Below the pieces are notes generated by a model. It was not told the origin of the DNA and did not search any database. It saw only the letters and a program-made list of their open reading frames with translations. The position numbers and the translations under genes are program-made. Shown piece by piece: positions 36,438 to 46,660 of a DNA stretch of 64,000 nucleotides (position 1 is its first letter; every line of letters starts with the position of its first letter). The DNA lies in NCBI GenBank assembly GCA_033439765.1, contig JAULSN010000003.1, forward strand, positions 6,262,001-6,326,000. The letters run 5' to 3'. The DNA comes from Lasiosphaeria ovina (taxonomy: Eukaryota; Ascomycota; Sordariomycetes; Sordariales; Lasiosphaeriaceae).

Positions 36438-36748
36438 AGCGGTCATCCATACGTCGCCAATAACGCCGTAGACACTGGTTTTGTAGATATCATTACTTTG
36501 TGCAATTCTTCCTTTATCTTGCCAGTCTCTGATGCACTGGAAGGCGTTACCGAGGGCAGGGAAGAGAGGCCTGGCTTATTCACTCTTTGTTGTTCGGGTT
36601 GCTGAATTAGTCAGAGGGTAAAGGAGGGCAGGGCTGTGCGCACGTGTACCACCTTGTAATTAAAACCTCAAACTCGATCGTCCAAATAATAGGGTTCTGC
36701 TTTCAGCTAATCCCGCGCTATGAGATGGGAGAAGACGTGAACAGCATA

Positions 36749-36780
36749 TTCGAGCGTAGCAAGCAGGCCGCCGGAGGCAA
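36749..36780 (+). repeat. GC-rich dispersed repeat, copy C (short)
   Basis: TTCGAGCGTAGCAAGCAGGC followed by CGCCGGAGGCAA. It lacks the central part present in the other copies. It lies in the 546-bp gap between the convergent GH76 and SidF-like genes. Confidence 0.55.
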
Positions 36781-36982
36781 TAACCGCAAATTCGCTAGCA
36801 CCCCAAATTGACAGATAGCGAGTGGCAGCGGTATCTCGTCGCCAGATAATTAGGGACCGACTCGATAGAATAAGCCCCGATATGAAAGGTGCCTGCAATA
36901 TATGTAATTGTTTGCTGCAGCAACGTGACCTCCAGGTTCATCGCCTTCACGGTAGCAATAACCAGCAACATGAACCCACACA

Positions 36983-38420
36983 TCACAAGGCAGGGCCGTT
37001 CCAGGTCTCCCGCCTCAGCCGGCCGAACCAAGCTTGCTTGTGTGTAAACGCAATCTCCATCTCCTTGGTAAAGCCGGCGTACTCGACGTGCTGGATGAAT
37101 CTGCAAAGGGTCAGCATTGCGACGCGGTCGGAAATATCAAGACTCACCTGGCGTTGTCTACCCTCGGCTCCAGACACACACTCATGGTCCTGTTATCGGC
37201 ACAGAAAGCCCAGTGTACCAGGCTGGTCAGCCAGCTCTGCACGCGGCCGCGCGCCCACTCCTCACCGATCAGCACGTGGCACCCCCGGTCCCAGTCGTCT
37301 GCTTCTCTGCCAATGTAGCGCCCCAGGATGTCTTCCTTGACCCAGTACAGCTCAAAGTAGCCAAACGGCACGCCGTCCCACATGCCAATGACGGGGAAGC
37401 TGTGGCGGCTCTTCATGGCGTTAGTTAGAAAGTCGGGCACAAACTTGCCCCAGAAGGCCGAGACGCGCGGGTTTGCGTGCCACAGCTCCAGCAGACCGGT
37501 GTCGCTGAGCCCGCCAAGGTGCGCGTGCTGGGGCGGTTTCTGGCTGACCGGGCCCATGTACGGGACGGGCTTCGGGGACAGAGACGCCACGCGGAGCGAG
37601 AGATACTGCCCCACGGAAGAAACAAAGCGCGTGTAGAAGACCTCGCCCATGCGCGGCGGTTTCGGCCGGATGGGATGGCGCACCTGGTCCGTGACGGTGT
37701 ACTGCAGCGGTGCGGGAGGGTAGTAGGTAGGGAGATGGGATGCGCTGAAGAAGGGCCCGATGGGAAACGACGGCATGCTGGTGAGCGTGGTCGGCGGGGG
37801 GGACCCAGGGAGGTCGGAGACGTGGGATATGTAAAGCTGAGACTGTCCAAGCGTCTGCTCGCCTACGGCCGGGGAGCCGGGGCGACTCCCGGCGGGCGAG
37901 CCCGGATACGAGCGCGTGTTCTTGTAATTGGGCTGGAGGGTGAACAGGAACAGCCGTCCCGGCGTCTGCCAAAACATCTTTTGCGAGACAAACATATGCG
38001 CCCACGTCTCGTCGCTGTCCTCGAGGGCTGTGCCCACGGCCGAGTCGAGGCTCGATATCAGGCCCATGCGCTCCAGCTTCGGTATCAGGTTCCTCCCGCG
38101 AAGCACTCCGTCCCTCTTGATGCGCACTCGCCAGTCGCCCCGCGGGCGGCCAGCCTCAGGAGTGAGCTTTGAGCTCTCGGTCACCAGTGTGGTAGGCGGG
38201 GCGGGCTGGTGGAAGTACCAATACAGCGTGACCCAGAGCATCATGGCGACCTGGCGCGTCGGGCTCGCGGCCGGCTTGAAGTCTTGGCTCGAGGGGTTCG
38301 AGATGGACGAGATGAAGAGGCTGTCGTGCTGCAGCGTCGGCTTCATGAAGGAGTGGAGATGTGACTTTGCCTCGTCTTTTGGGGTCGAGCTGCCGGCATC
38401 CAATGCGCCATCGCCATTGC

Positions 38421-38451
<31 letters not shown>

Positions 38452-38595
38452 TTCGGTGTGGATAACGATCGTCCAGCCAATTGGGAAGGCATTTTGGTGG
38501 GTGCTGAGATCGTTCGACTTGAAGAAGAGGCCGGCGAAGACGGGAGTGACGGTGATGTTTTGCCCGTCGGGCAGGTGGATGACTTGAGGGCCCAT
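36983..38595 (-). CDS. sidF: SidF-like hydroxyornithine acyltransferase (siderophore biosynthesis)
   Basis: GNAT-fold acyltransferase of the SidF/IucB family. SidF transfers an anhydromevalonyl group from CoA to N5-hydroxyornithine in fusarinine and triacetylfusarinine siderophore synthesis, typically in peroxisomes. Exons 38595-37148 and 37100-36983 give 521 residues. The start MGPQVIHLPDGQNITVTPVF fits the family. The frame stays open upstream to 38769 but without an ATG. Family blocks seen are FPVIGMWDGVPFGYFELYWVKED, RGCHVLIGEEWARGRVQSWL (acyl-CoA binding), and HVEYAGFTKEMEIAFTHKQA at the end. The middle carries proline-rich insertions and an acidic Asp/Gly run. No PTS1-type SKL terminus is seen (it ends WNGPAL). 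No other siderophore gene is adjacent. Confidence 0.88.
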
Positions 38596-38644
38596 CGAAA
38601 GGGCGCGCGGTGGTTCGTGATCTGGTGAAGTGAGGGGCCGATGT

Positions 38645-38655
38645 CCAGATAACGA
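38645..38655 (+). promoter_or_regulatory. possible GATA-factor site upstream of the SidF-like gene
   Basis: CCAGATAACG about 50 bp upstream of the SidF-like start codon contains the GATAA core bound by GATA factors. The iron repressor SreA/Urbs1 family prefers ATCWGATAA, and this site matches only from the W onward. Weak, suggestive evidence. Confidence 0.2.
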
Positions 38656-38769
38656 CCTCGGCCCAGGGTGATACGTATAGGTAGTGGTTGGAGGTAGGTT
38701 CAAGGTAATTACAGTAAGTGCGGGGCAAGCTCGAGCGGGACTACTGGTGGCTGAGACAGCAAGGCTCAA

Positions 38770-40827
38770 ATAAATGCACGGGGCGGGCCGGCTGGCGTTG
38801 ACGTGTTCTAGAACGTGTTATCGAGGCATCTCGGCCGTCTCCTGCCGTGTGCAACCTACGACATGAGATGTCAGATGTTGCGCTCAGCTGTTGCCCGCCT
38901 TGGTCTGAACTTTGGAAGGGAGCTCCGTCATGGACGAGGTCAAAGCTCCCTCCAAGGCGGACCCATCACCCCACTGAAGTCACTGACAGACCACCGCTAA
39001 TGTCAGCTACGTCTTAGGGTGCATTTCCAATTAGATGCCTCTGTCGCCGGGCACATTTTGAAGTTGCCGCGTTTGAGAAGGATATGACTCGCTTAATGAA
39101 CACATGTAATGCGCTTTGTGGTTGCGGCGGCAATGGGGGAGAAGCAAAGAGATAAAGTTTGTGGGCTCAATTGTGTCTACGAATACCACCGAACGAAATT
39201 TTAACGGGGCAAATTACCTAAGATACCATAGGTTAAGGAGCTTTACCGAGCTCCCGGCGGGTTAGGGTTACCTCTATCCGTAATACTATGTAGATCTCTT
39301 TTTCTTTTTCTTCTTCTTTTTGTTCGTCATGCCCTCGAGTAGCGATTCACAAAGAGTTAAACCGGGAACTGTCTTATTTTCTTTGGGCACATGGGCTACC
39401 GCCGGGTACCTATTTAGTCAATGCAATATTTAATCTGAACGGAGCCACCACCAGCGAGTTTGGTAAGGTAGCGTAGGTGACGGAGAGAGAGGCTTTCTAC
39501 TTGTTTATAATTAACCCGGAAGTGTCTCGACTAGGGATTCGTTAGTTAAAAATGGATAACGGGGACTAGTCGATTGGATAAACGTAAAATAAAGAAGTTC
39601 CGGAGATTCTGAGAGAAAGGGACGACGGGAATTTCGTGCATAGCGAGCAGCCCGCCGCAGCGCCCCCGGAGGGCAGCAGGCGGCAACAAAGAGAGAAGGC
39701 CGTTCAGCTCTCTTCTTAACTTGCCGGGTTGGTTATTTTACCTAGTTCAACATTGAAAGTCCCAGGTCTAGTACGACGTACGACGTACACTTGTAAGGTT
39801 TGGGGAGGTGAAGAGAGATTGACTTTCACTCGGTAACTACATCAAGTACTTGCCAAGCCGTAGCGAACTCGAGGCTGAACAGAATCGCAAATGCCAATAG
39901 GCACGAAATCTCAGAAATAAGGAACCAAGATGTGTGAAAGAAAAAGAAACCCTAAAAGGCTCCAAAAGCGACGGAGGGTAGTAAGTTTGTGTTTGTTTAG
40001 GCTCTGTCGCTGGTAATTAAGCCAGTTGCCAGCTCCATCCTCAAAAAATGGGTGAATGAGTGTTCTCCCTTTTCCCACCTCCCCCAAATACTCTATTAAC
40101 GCCGTGCTTCATGTCCCACCACTCCCAAGAAAACACGTCCAGCCAGGCAGCCAACCCCCAGAGTCTGAATATCTAATCTCCACAAAGAAGTTGCTTATCA
40201 GATCTTTACACAGTTTCCTTCGTCGTCATAGCAGGCAGTATGGCAGCAAGACTTGTTGAGGCATCTTTTCTCGTCCAATGTGTTATAGTCGCCGCATGAG
40301 CAACATTTCCAATATGAGGGTGACATCGTGTCCCGCATCTGACCGCGAGGCGGGCTTCTGGCAGAGTTTGTCAGGCGAGAATTGCGGGAAAATCAACACA
40401 AATGGATGATGTGCTGAGCCTGGAGATTGCTGAGAGTCTGGAGATTGCCTGTTCATGTCAATGTCCTGTGAACACGATACGTTGAGCTGTGTGCCTCACT
40501 TTTGATCTTAGGTATGAAGTTCTCTGGTAACCAAGAGACTTGTTGTTGCAGTGTTGTGTCGAGTTTCTTAGAGTGATAGGAGTGGATACTGATAGGTGAG
40601 AGGTTCGGTTCAGCTGGGAAGACGAGGAATCGTGGGGAACTTATACCAGAGCCGAGGCCAGTTGAATGTCAAGATGGGAATTTTTGCTTTCTATCATTTA
40701 ATACAATGGAGGTTTGAGTCAAGTGAGGGTTTTGAGATACAGTTCGGTGACCATCGTGAGCTATCCTCCCGAGACCGCGCTGTTACAATCGCCTTGCTCT
40801 TATGGAACCTGCGTTTGTTTGCAGACA
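38770..40827. other. intergenic, no gene recognised
   Basis: About 2 kb, comparatively AT-rich in 39100-40250, with repeat copy D at 39632-39688 and a CTTTTTCTTTTTCTTCTTC tract at 39296-39320. No coding feature was recognised. Confidence 0.5.
39632..39688 (+). repeat. GC-rich dispersed repeat, copy D
   Basis: TTTCGTGCATAGCGAGCAGC, then CCGCCGCAGCGCCCCCGGAGGG, then CAGCAGGCGGCAACA. This GC-rich island is strikingly out of keeping with the AT-rich DNA around it. It is the fullest match to copy A. Confidence 0.65.
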
Positions 40828-42378
40828 TTAGTCATTCTCTTCGTGGTCCTTTTCCTTCCTCTCCTGGTTAGTAAGCTCCTCGTCCTTCTTTTTTTCCGAA
40901 GACGGTGATCTGTCCCCGCGTTTCGTTTTCTCCTCGTCTAAAACTTCCTTGACTTGTTCTCCGACGTCCCTCGTCTCGTCCCAATCGACATCGTACTCGA
41001 CCGCAATCGCCTTGATCTCCCTGCGCAATGCATTTGCCTCCTGCACCAGCTGCTCCCAACGCTGAATATCGAACCCGCGCGCCTCATACAGAGCATCTTG
41101 CCGCCGCGACACAGTCACGTTCATGGCGGCCTTGTAGCTCAAGTCCTTGCTGATGTACATGAACCACAGATAGCCGCCCATGATGGTGCCCAGGCCAGCG
41201 AGATATGTCACGGGCTCGACGAGATCCCAGCCCATCTCGGTATGGAACGAGACATAGTACACAATCCCCCACCACCCGGTGAGCAGCGCAAACCCCCCCT
41301 TTGCAAGCCGGTGGGCGCCCCTGTGCGCCAGCAAGTCGCACTCCCGTTTTATCTGGGCAAGCTTGTTGATTTCTCGGCTCATTTTCCTGAGTTGGGCGTG
41401 CATGTAGTAGGTACGGTCATAAAAGGATGGCACCGTGACTCGCATCTCTAAATTGTAACCTTCAATCTCAACAATAAACTCTCGGCCCCGCGCCGCATCG
41501 CGTATGAAGTCGCCGATCTCGGTGCTGCTGCTCCACCGCACCCAGTTCTTGTCCGAGCTTTCACGTTTGGGGCCTTCGTGACCGAGACCCGAGTACGATG
41601 CGACATGCGTTCTCTCGACTGAGGTGCTGCCTCCAGCGTCGTCTCCATTATTGCGCTTCGACTCTGACCTTGTGGTGGGCTTGTTGCCGCTTTGGTCGGT
41701 ATCTTCGGCACGGAAATATATGTTGGGTATCTTCTGCTTGCCGTCTTCCACCACAGGGGGAATCTCGGCCTGGATCAGGCGCTCGACATAGGAGAGGGGC
41801 TGCTGGGGATGGATCAAGAGCGCCAGAGGTTGTATGGTATCGTTGGACGAGATGGAACGACCATAGTCGTAGCTGTTGTTGTCTCGGTCTTTCTCCACAG
41901 CTATTGGGAGGGGGAGAATGAGTTTAAGTAATCGCGTCGGCGTGGTGAGTAGTTTGCCTAGTCGTCATGATGGGTTAGAGACTTCTCGAGGTTAGACGGC
42001 GCGAAATAGACTGGGTCACATACCCTTGGTTACTGGCTCTGGCTCTTTGCCTTCTTCGGCAACCGGGGGTTTGTCGGCTCCCTCGCGGAGCCATGGGCGC
42101 TTGACTTGATGGCTACGCGCGCTTACTTCTTGTTCTTGCTCATCCAAGCTCCTCTTGCTTAACTCTTTCGCCTTTGTGTCGTAATTGTCCTCTCCGAGAC
42201 ATTTCGAGGTCGAGAAGGGCCTTAGTTGACACGCGAATTTCCTTGCTGGGCGACATGTCCGATGCTTGTTCTGTAACCCAACGCCCCAAGTCAAACTGGA
42301 GCGCGCAAACCCCCTTTGAACCAGAGGAACACACGGAAGCCGGTATGGCAACTGTCCAAGGACAGTCTTAGAGCTCAT
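40828..42378 (-). CDS. mitochondrial calcium uniporter (MCU)
   Basis: Pore subunit of the mitochondrial inner-membrane Ca2+ channel. Exons 42378-42024 and 41900-40828 join to 475 residues. The N-terminus is Arg/Ser-rich with few acids ([15 protein letters not shown]...), as expected of a mitochondrial presequence. A beta-grasp-like N-terminal domain is followed by a coiled coil ([17 protein letters not shown]). Helix TM1 is [16 protein letters not shown], and the selectivity-filter loop is [11 protein letters not shown] (about residues 342-352). TM2 is [18 protein letters not shown], and a second coiled coil follows. The filter keeps the essential WD and EP residues but has LV where the animal DIME motif has IM, as known in fungal MCUs. 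The charged Lys/Glu-rich C-terminus lies in the matrix. Confidence 0.92.
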
Positions 42379-43200
42379 GGCGGTCTTCCGGTTTTGTTGT
42401 TTTGCGGTCCCGATGGATCTATCGGCAGCTTCTCTCCCTCCAACTACCGGCCCGCGCGGTGCGATTGGTGAATAGGTAAGGTGGTGCCTAGGAATTCCAT
42501 CGATCTTCGGTTTGTTAACAAGTTGTTAAGTCGTCCCATTTGCGCGGCTCCGTACCTGAGCTATTGATGCCTGGGCAGGTACAATGGTTGCTGAGCACGT
42601 ATAGTGACGTCACCTCTAATTCCACTGCGATGCGACCTATGGAGTGTGGAGAACAGGGGTGGAGCTCCACCAGATGGACCCTGTCTCAAACCCACTCCGC
42701 CTTGCCCAAGTGCCTGGATCCATTCCTCCGAACCTTTGACATTCGTCCAGCTCTGCCGGTTTGCATGACATCGCAATTCGGCATCTTCACACAATTCAAC
42801 ATGCGCAAACATGGTAGTTGCAAACTGCCGAGCCAACCATTGAGTTATCTTGATTGGACGGCTCAGGTCCCCTCGAACGAGCCGAACGCCCTTGTTCGCA
42901 AAAGGAAAAGGCAATGATGCCCACGGTCCAATCAAGACGGCCTCCTGCGGGGAGGGGGCAGCCAATGCCATGCATTCAATCCGACGATAAGGACGCCTCC
43001 AGCTCCAGCTCCAGCTCCAGCTCCCGCGACAGCTCTGTAACCCGGTACGAAGCCTCGGGCTCAGCATAACCGCTCACTCAAACACTACTCGAATACGGCA
43101 CGTAGTGGTGCCGGCTCTTGGTAGTTCGCCAACTCCAGCGGCTCTGCAAATCTAGCACACAGCATGTGAACTTCGAGAGCAGTGCACTACTGATATCGCC
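42379..43200. other. divergent promoter region
   Basis: About 0.8 kb shared by the uniporter gene (-) and the Zn2Cys6 regulator gene (+). It contains a CCAGCT hexamer repeat at about 43001-43026. No separate gene was recognised. Confidence 0.5.
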
Positions 43201-45313
43201 ATGGACAATGCCTCGGAATCAAGCCGGTCGAGCCCCGATGCCGCTGCCCTCCAAGCCCTTCCGCGAAAGGGAACGCGCACCGACCGACCTTGCGATGTCT
43301 GCCGGAGGCGCAAGTCGCGATGCGCTAAAGAGCCCGACCAAGACAGATGCGTGCTTTGCACGTTCCATGACCGCGAATGCACTTATCTCGACGCGCCCCA
43401 GCCGAGAAAGAAGAGGGCCGAGTTTGCCGACGACAGGGCGATAAGTGTAGACGGCCATGGCGACAGCGATCCAAGGTCTGACCACCCCCGTCTGGCCACT
43501 CACGGCTTACCACTGACGCAGCATCATCTACAGGCCGCCTCTAAAGAAGACCAAGGCGACGCAGACGCCCGACGACGGCACTCTCGGCCCCCCTATCGTC
43601 TCCTCCTCAGTCCGATCCCTACTAGACCGCACCTTGGGTTTGCACCGAACAACCCACTTCAAGTACATCGGCCCCAGCTCCCTGCACGAGGAACGGCTGC
43701 TGGATCTTATCCATCGGTTCTACGAGTCAGGAAACGGCGAGGATGGCTGCAAGTTTCGCCGTGTGGCTGATGCAACGACATTTCTGTCTAAATCTGACCG
43801 CCACACGCTCTTCAGCGCCGACGTCGACCATGATCTTGACACAATAGAGCAAATTGTCCAGCCCCACGGCCCTGGTTTGGTGGACCTGTACTTCCGCACC
43901 GTCCATCCCAGCTACCCCATCCTCCACAAAGGCGTCTTCATCGAAAAGTACGCGCGCAGTTACAAGGAATTTTCCCCGCCGCTTCTTGCCGCCGTCTATC
44001 TCCTGGCCATGGATTGGTGGGAATTCGATCTCGAGCTGGCTTCGAAACAGAAACCAGACGCCGAGGCGCTGTTGCGAACCGCCATGAAAGCCCTGACAGG
44101 GGTCATTCACAGGCCCAAGCTGTCCTCCGTCCAAGCGGGTCTCCTGTTGTTGCAGCGTGCCGGGGGCGATTCGTGGGTCTTGACCACCCAAGTCGTGGGT
44201 ATAGGCGAGGAGCTAGGCCTACATCTCGACTGCACGTCCTGGAACATCCCCGAGTGGGAGAAGGGCCTCCGACGGCGGCTTGCATGGGCAATATACATGC
44301 AGGACAAGTGGGGTGCTCTGATACACGGTCGGCCCTCTCACGTTACTGCTTCCAACTGGCAGATGGCCCACGTGTCGCTTGCCGACTTCCCCGAGTCTGC
44401 CGCCGACGAGGACGACAAGGAGGGCAGTACCGAGGTCGAGAAGGGCCGTCTGCTCTTTATCCACCTCACCAAGCTCACCGAGATCATGGCTCAGGCTACT
44501 GAGACTCTGTACAGCGCAGACCAGACCAGGATTCACGAGCTTGTCTCGCGAAGCGGAGTTCAGGGGTTGCTCGAGCTCGTGAAGCCGCTGGCTGTAAGAC
44601 TCAAGGAGTGGGCCAAAGACATGCCGGCAGATCTGCACATGGAGGGCGTCCGGACGAGAAAACTGTGTTCGAACGGATACCTCCACCTCTCCTACTTTGT
44701 AACCGAGATCATTATCCACCGCCACATAATCCGCAACTTGACACCGGCCACCCCGCCGCATTTGCGGGACCTTTGCCGCGAAGCTGGGAAAACTCGTCTC
44801 GAACGTGCCATCAATTTCGTCGAGGCCCTCCGGCCCGAGCATCTCCAGGCCTTTTGGTGGTTTGCGTCTCCGAAATCGCTCGCTTTCATCCGCACGTACG
44901 GCGGACTGCTCTGGGCGACGAGTTCCTCCCACGAAGAGGCCGAGTTCTACAGACGGAAACTGGGAGACTTTCGGTGGAGCCTTAAGGTCAGGGCAAAGGG
45001 CGTTAGCTTTGTCGCGGTTGCGCTCCAGGAGATGGACGAAAGCCTTCAGGACATCGACATGACGCAGTCACCTGTCGGCCGCACAGCCGAGGCGAGCCGC
45101 CCCGAGGCCGTGTTCTTGTCGTCGGCCGTCCCGCCAGCGGCTGACGCCGAGACGCAAACATCGGATCTACAGATAGCCCTTCACGACTTGTATCACAGCC
45201 ACCAGTTCGACTCCGGACATACCTCGCCGGGCTTCAACATCCTGGACCTAGATGCGGTGTCTTCGCATGGGTACTTCTCGGATGTTGGAGACCAAGGTGT
45301 TTTCTATCCTTAG
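43201..45313 (+). CDS. Zn2Cys6 transcription factor with fungal-specific TF domain
   Basis: Nuclear DNA-binding regulator. Exons 43201-43475 and 43534-45313 give 684 residues. The binuclear zinc cluster is C31-x2-C34-x6-C41-x8-C50-x2-C53-x6-C60, preceded by a basic stretch (PRKGTRTDRP). The fungal-specific transcription factor middle-homology region spans about residues 160-480 with the blocks PSYPILHKGVFIEKYARS, SPPLLAAVYLLAMDWW, VQAGLLLLQR, ELGLHLDC and RRRLAWAIYMQDKW. These blocks resemble DAL81/TamA-type nitrogen regulators, but that assignment is from memory. The C-terminal part has an acidic tail. The 58-bp intron has a weak donor (GTCTGA) but a good branch site (CTGAC) and CTACAG acceptor; it is needed to join the two frames. 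Confidence 0.85.
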
Positions 45314-45886
45314 TCGTGAAAGGCGGTGTTGGTGTTGGGCAGCGCCCACCAAGTATGTGTGAAACGGAGTGGTTGGATAATTGTGGGTGGGATGGTGCTG
45401 CGTATAAGAACTATGGGATGCGGCGTTTAGGCTACTTCAATCCCTGTACTTCCCTATGTCATATTGGTGGGCTTCCCTTTCATCTTTTTCGGGCGGCTGT
45501 CTCGTATATTCTACTTTCACCACTTGTCACGGCGTCCTCCAGCATGTTCAAACCTAGATGGTAATCGGGGGCTGCGGTACGTTGATTGCAACGTGACGAA
45601 CCTAGTGACTCTAGAACAATTACAACCGTATCTGCACTCATGGACAGTTTTCCTCTGTTCTGTTTACTCTACAACGCCGCTTCGGTCTGGCGACACGGGA
45701 CAAAATAGGGGCACAGTGTCGCTGAACAGTATGCGGGGTGGCTCGTACTCGGCCCGCCCAGGCAACCCCACGGCTTGACGCCCAAGGGGCAAACCCCGCG
45801 CAACACGTCCAGCTCGTCCGCGCCGACGATCCCAAGCCAACACCGAAGCCGTAGCAAAGCCATCGCCCTAGTTCATATCTACCACC
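45314..45886. other. intergenic, no gene recognised
   Basis: About 0.57 kb, the 3' flank of the regulator gene and the short promoter of the VFA1-like gene. Nothing else is seen. Confidence 0.5.
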
Positions 45887-46660
45887 ATGGCATTTCCCAA
45901 TGTTTACACACACCGCAAGGTGGCGGAGACGAGCGCCAAGCCGTGCGACATATGTTTTAAGCCGAGCACGAGCGTCCTGATTACGGTCGGGAACAAGGTC
46001 CGCCATAGCCCATGGGCCTGATCAGGCCCCTCGCCGATGCCCCCTATCGACGCCATCTAACTCTTCGCAGGATTGGTTCTTCGTTTGCCCGAGCCACCTC
46101 AAGGATGTCGGCTTCTGCACCCCCAAGATCGACCCAGCCGCGGCCGAAGCACGGAGGAAGCGGGAACTCGAGGAGGAGATTGAGCGTGTGAAGAAGGAAT
46201 ACGAGGAAAAGAAGAGGAAAAAGAAGGAGGACCAGGACAAGAAGACAGACAACAAGAGCGCGGACAAGGACAAGGACAAGGAGAAGGAAAAGGACGGCAA
46301 GGCCGATGACGGCAAGAAGGAAGACGAGCTCGGCAACGAGGTACGTTTTCGTGACTGCTCGTCGCTTCTCACTATCCGGAACTGATACGTGGGCTGCAGA
46401 GCACGGACAAAGCGGCGTCGCCAACATCACCGACATCACCGGCGGCTGAGGAAGACGAACCACGCGTGTTCGAGCTCAAGAGGTATAGCCCGCATCAGCC
46501 CCCGCGCTGCTCAATGAGCAATGGGCTAACTAGCACTGCCTGCAGCACCTTTTACCAGCAGCGACTCCAAAAGAAGCGACAAATTGAGATTGCCAAGCGC
46601 AACCGCGAGAGGCTGCAGGACCCAACATTCTTCCCATCCGTCCCCAAAGATCTGCCCTGA
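45887..46660 (+). CDS. Vps4-associated protein 1 (VFA1-like)
   Basis: Regulator of the AAA ATPase Vps4 in endosomal (ESCRT) sorting. The proposed exons 45887-45997, 46071-46340, 46403-46482 and 46546-46660 give 191 residues. The N-terminal zinc-binding part has CDICFKPSTSVLITVGNK, DWFFVCPSHLKD and GFC, as in VFA1. A long Lys/Glu/Asp-rich coiled-coil stretch follows. The conserved C-terminal block reads FYQQRLQKKRQIEIAKRNRE and ends FFPSVPKDLP. The third intron is doubtful. An acceptor at 46402 is needed to keep frame, while the more natural acceptor at 46400 gives a Ser/Thr/Pro-rich reading that shifts frame near 46440. Confidence 0.85.

Noticed and set aside
35055..36446. Open - strand frame of 463 codons, Ala/Arg/Val/His-rich
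   Set aside because: Shadow of the very GC-rich GH76 gene on the + strand, which has clear catalytic motifs.
37477..38172. Open + strand frame of 231 codons opposite the SidF-like gene
   Set aside because: Antisense to conserved acyltransferase coding sequence, with no recognisable domain.
38596..38769. Upstream extension of the SidF-like frame by 58 codons
   Set aside because: The extension has no ATG, and the family start fits the ATG at 38595.
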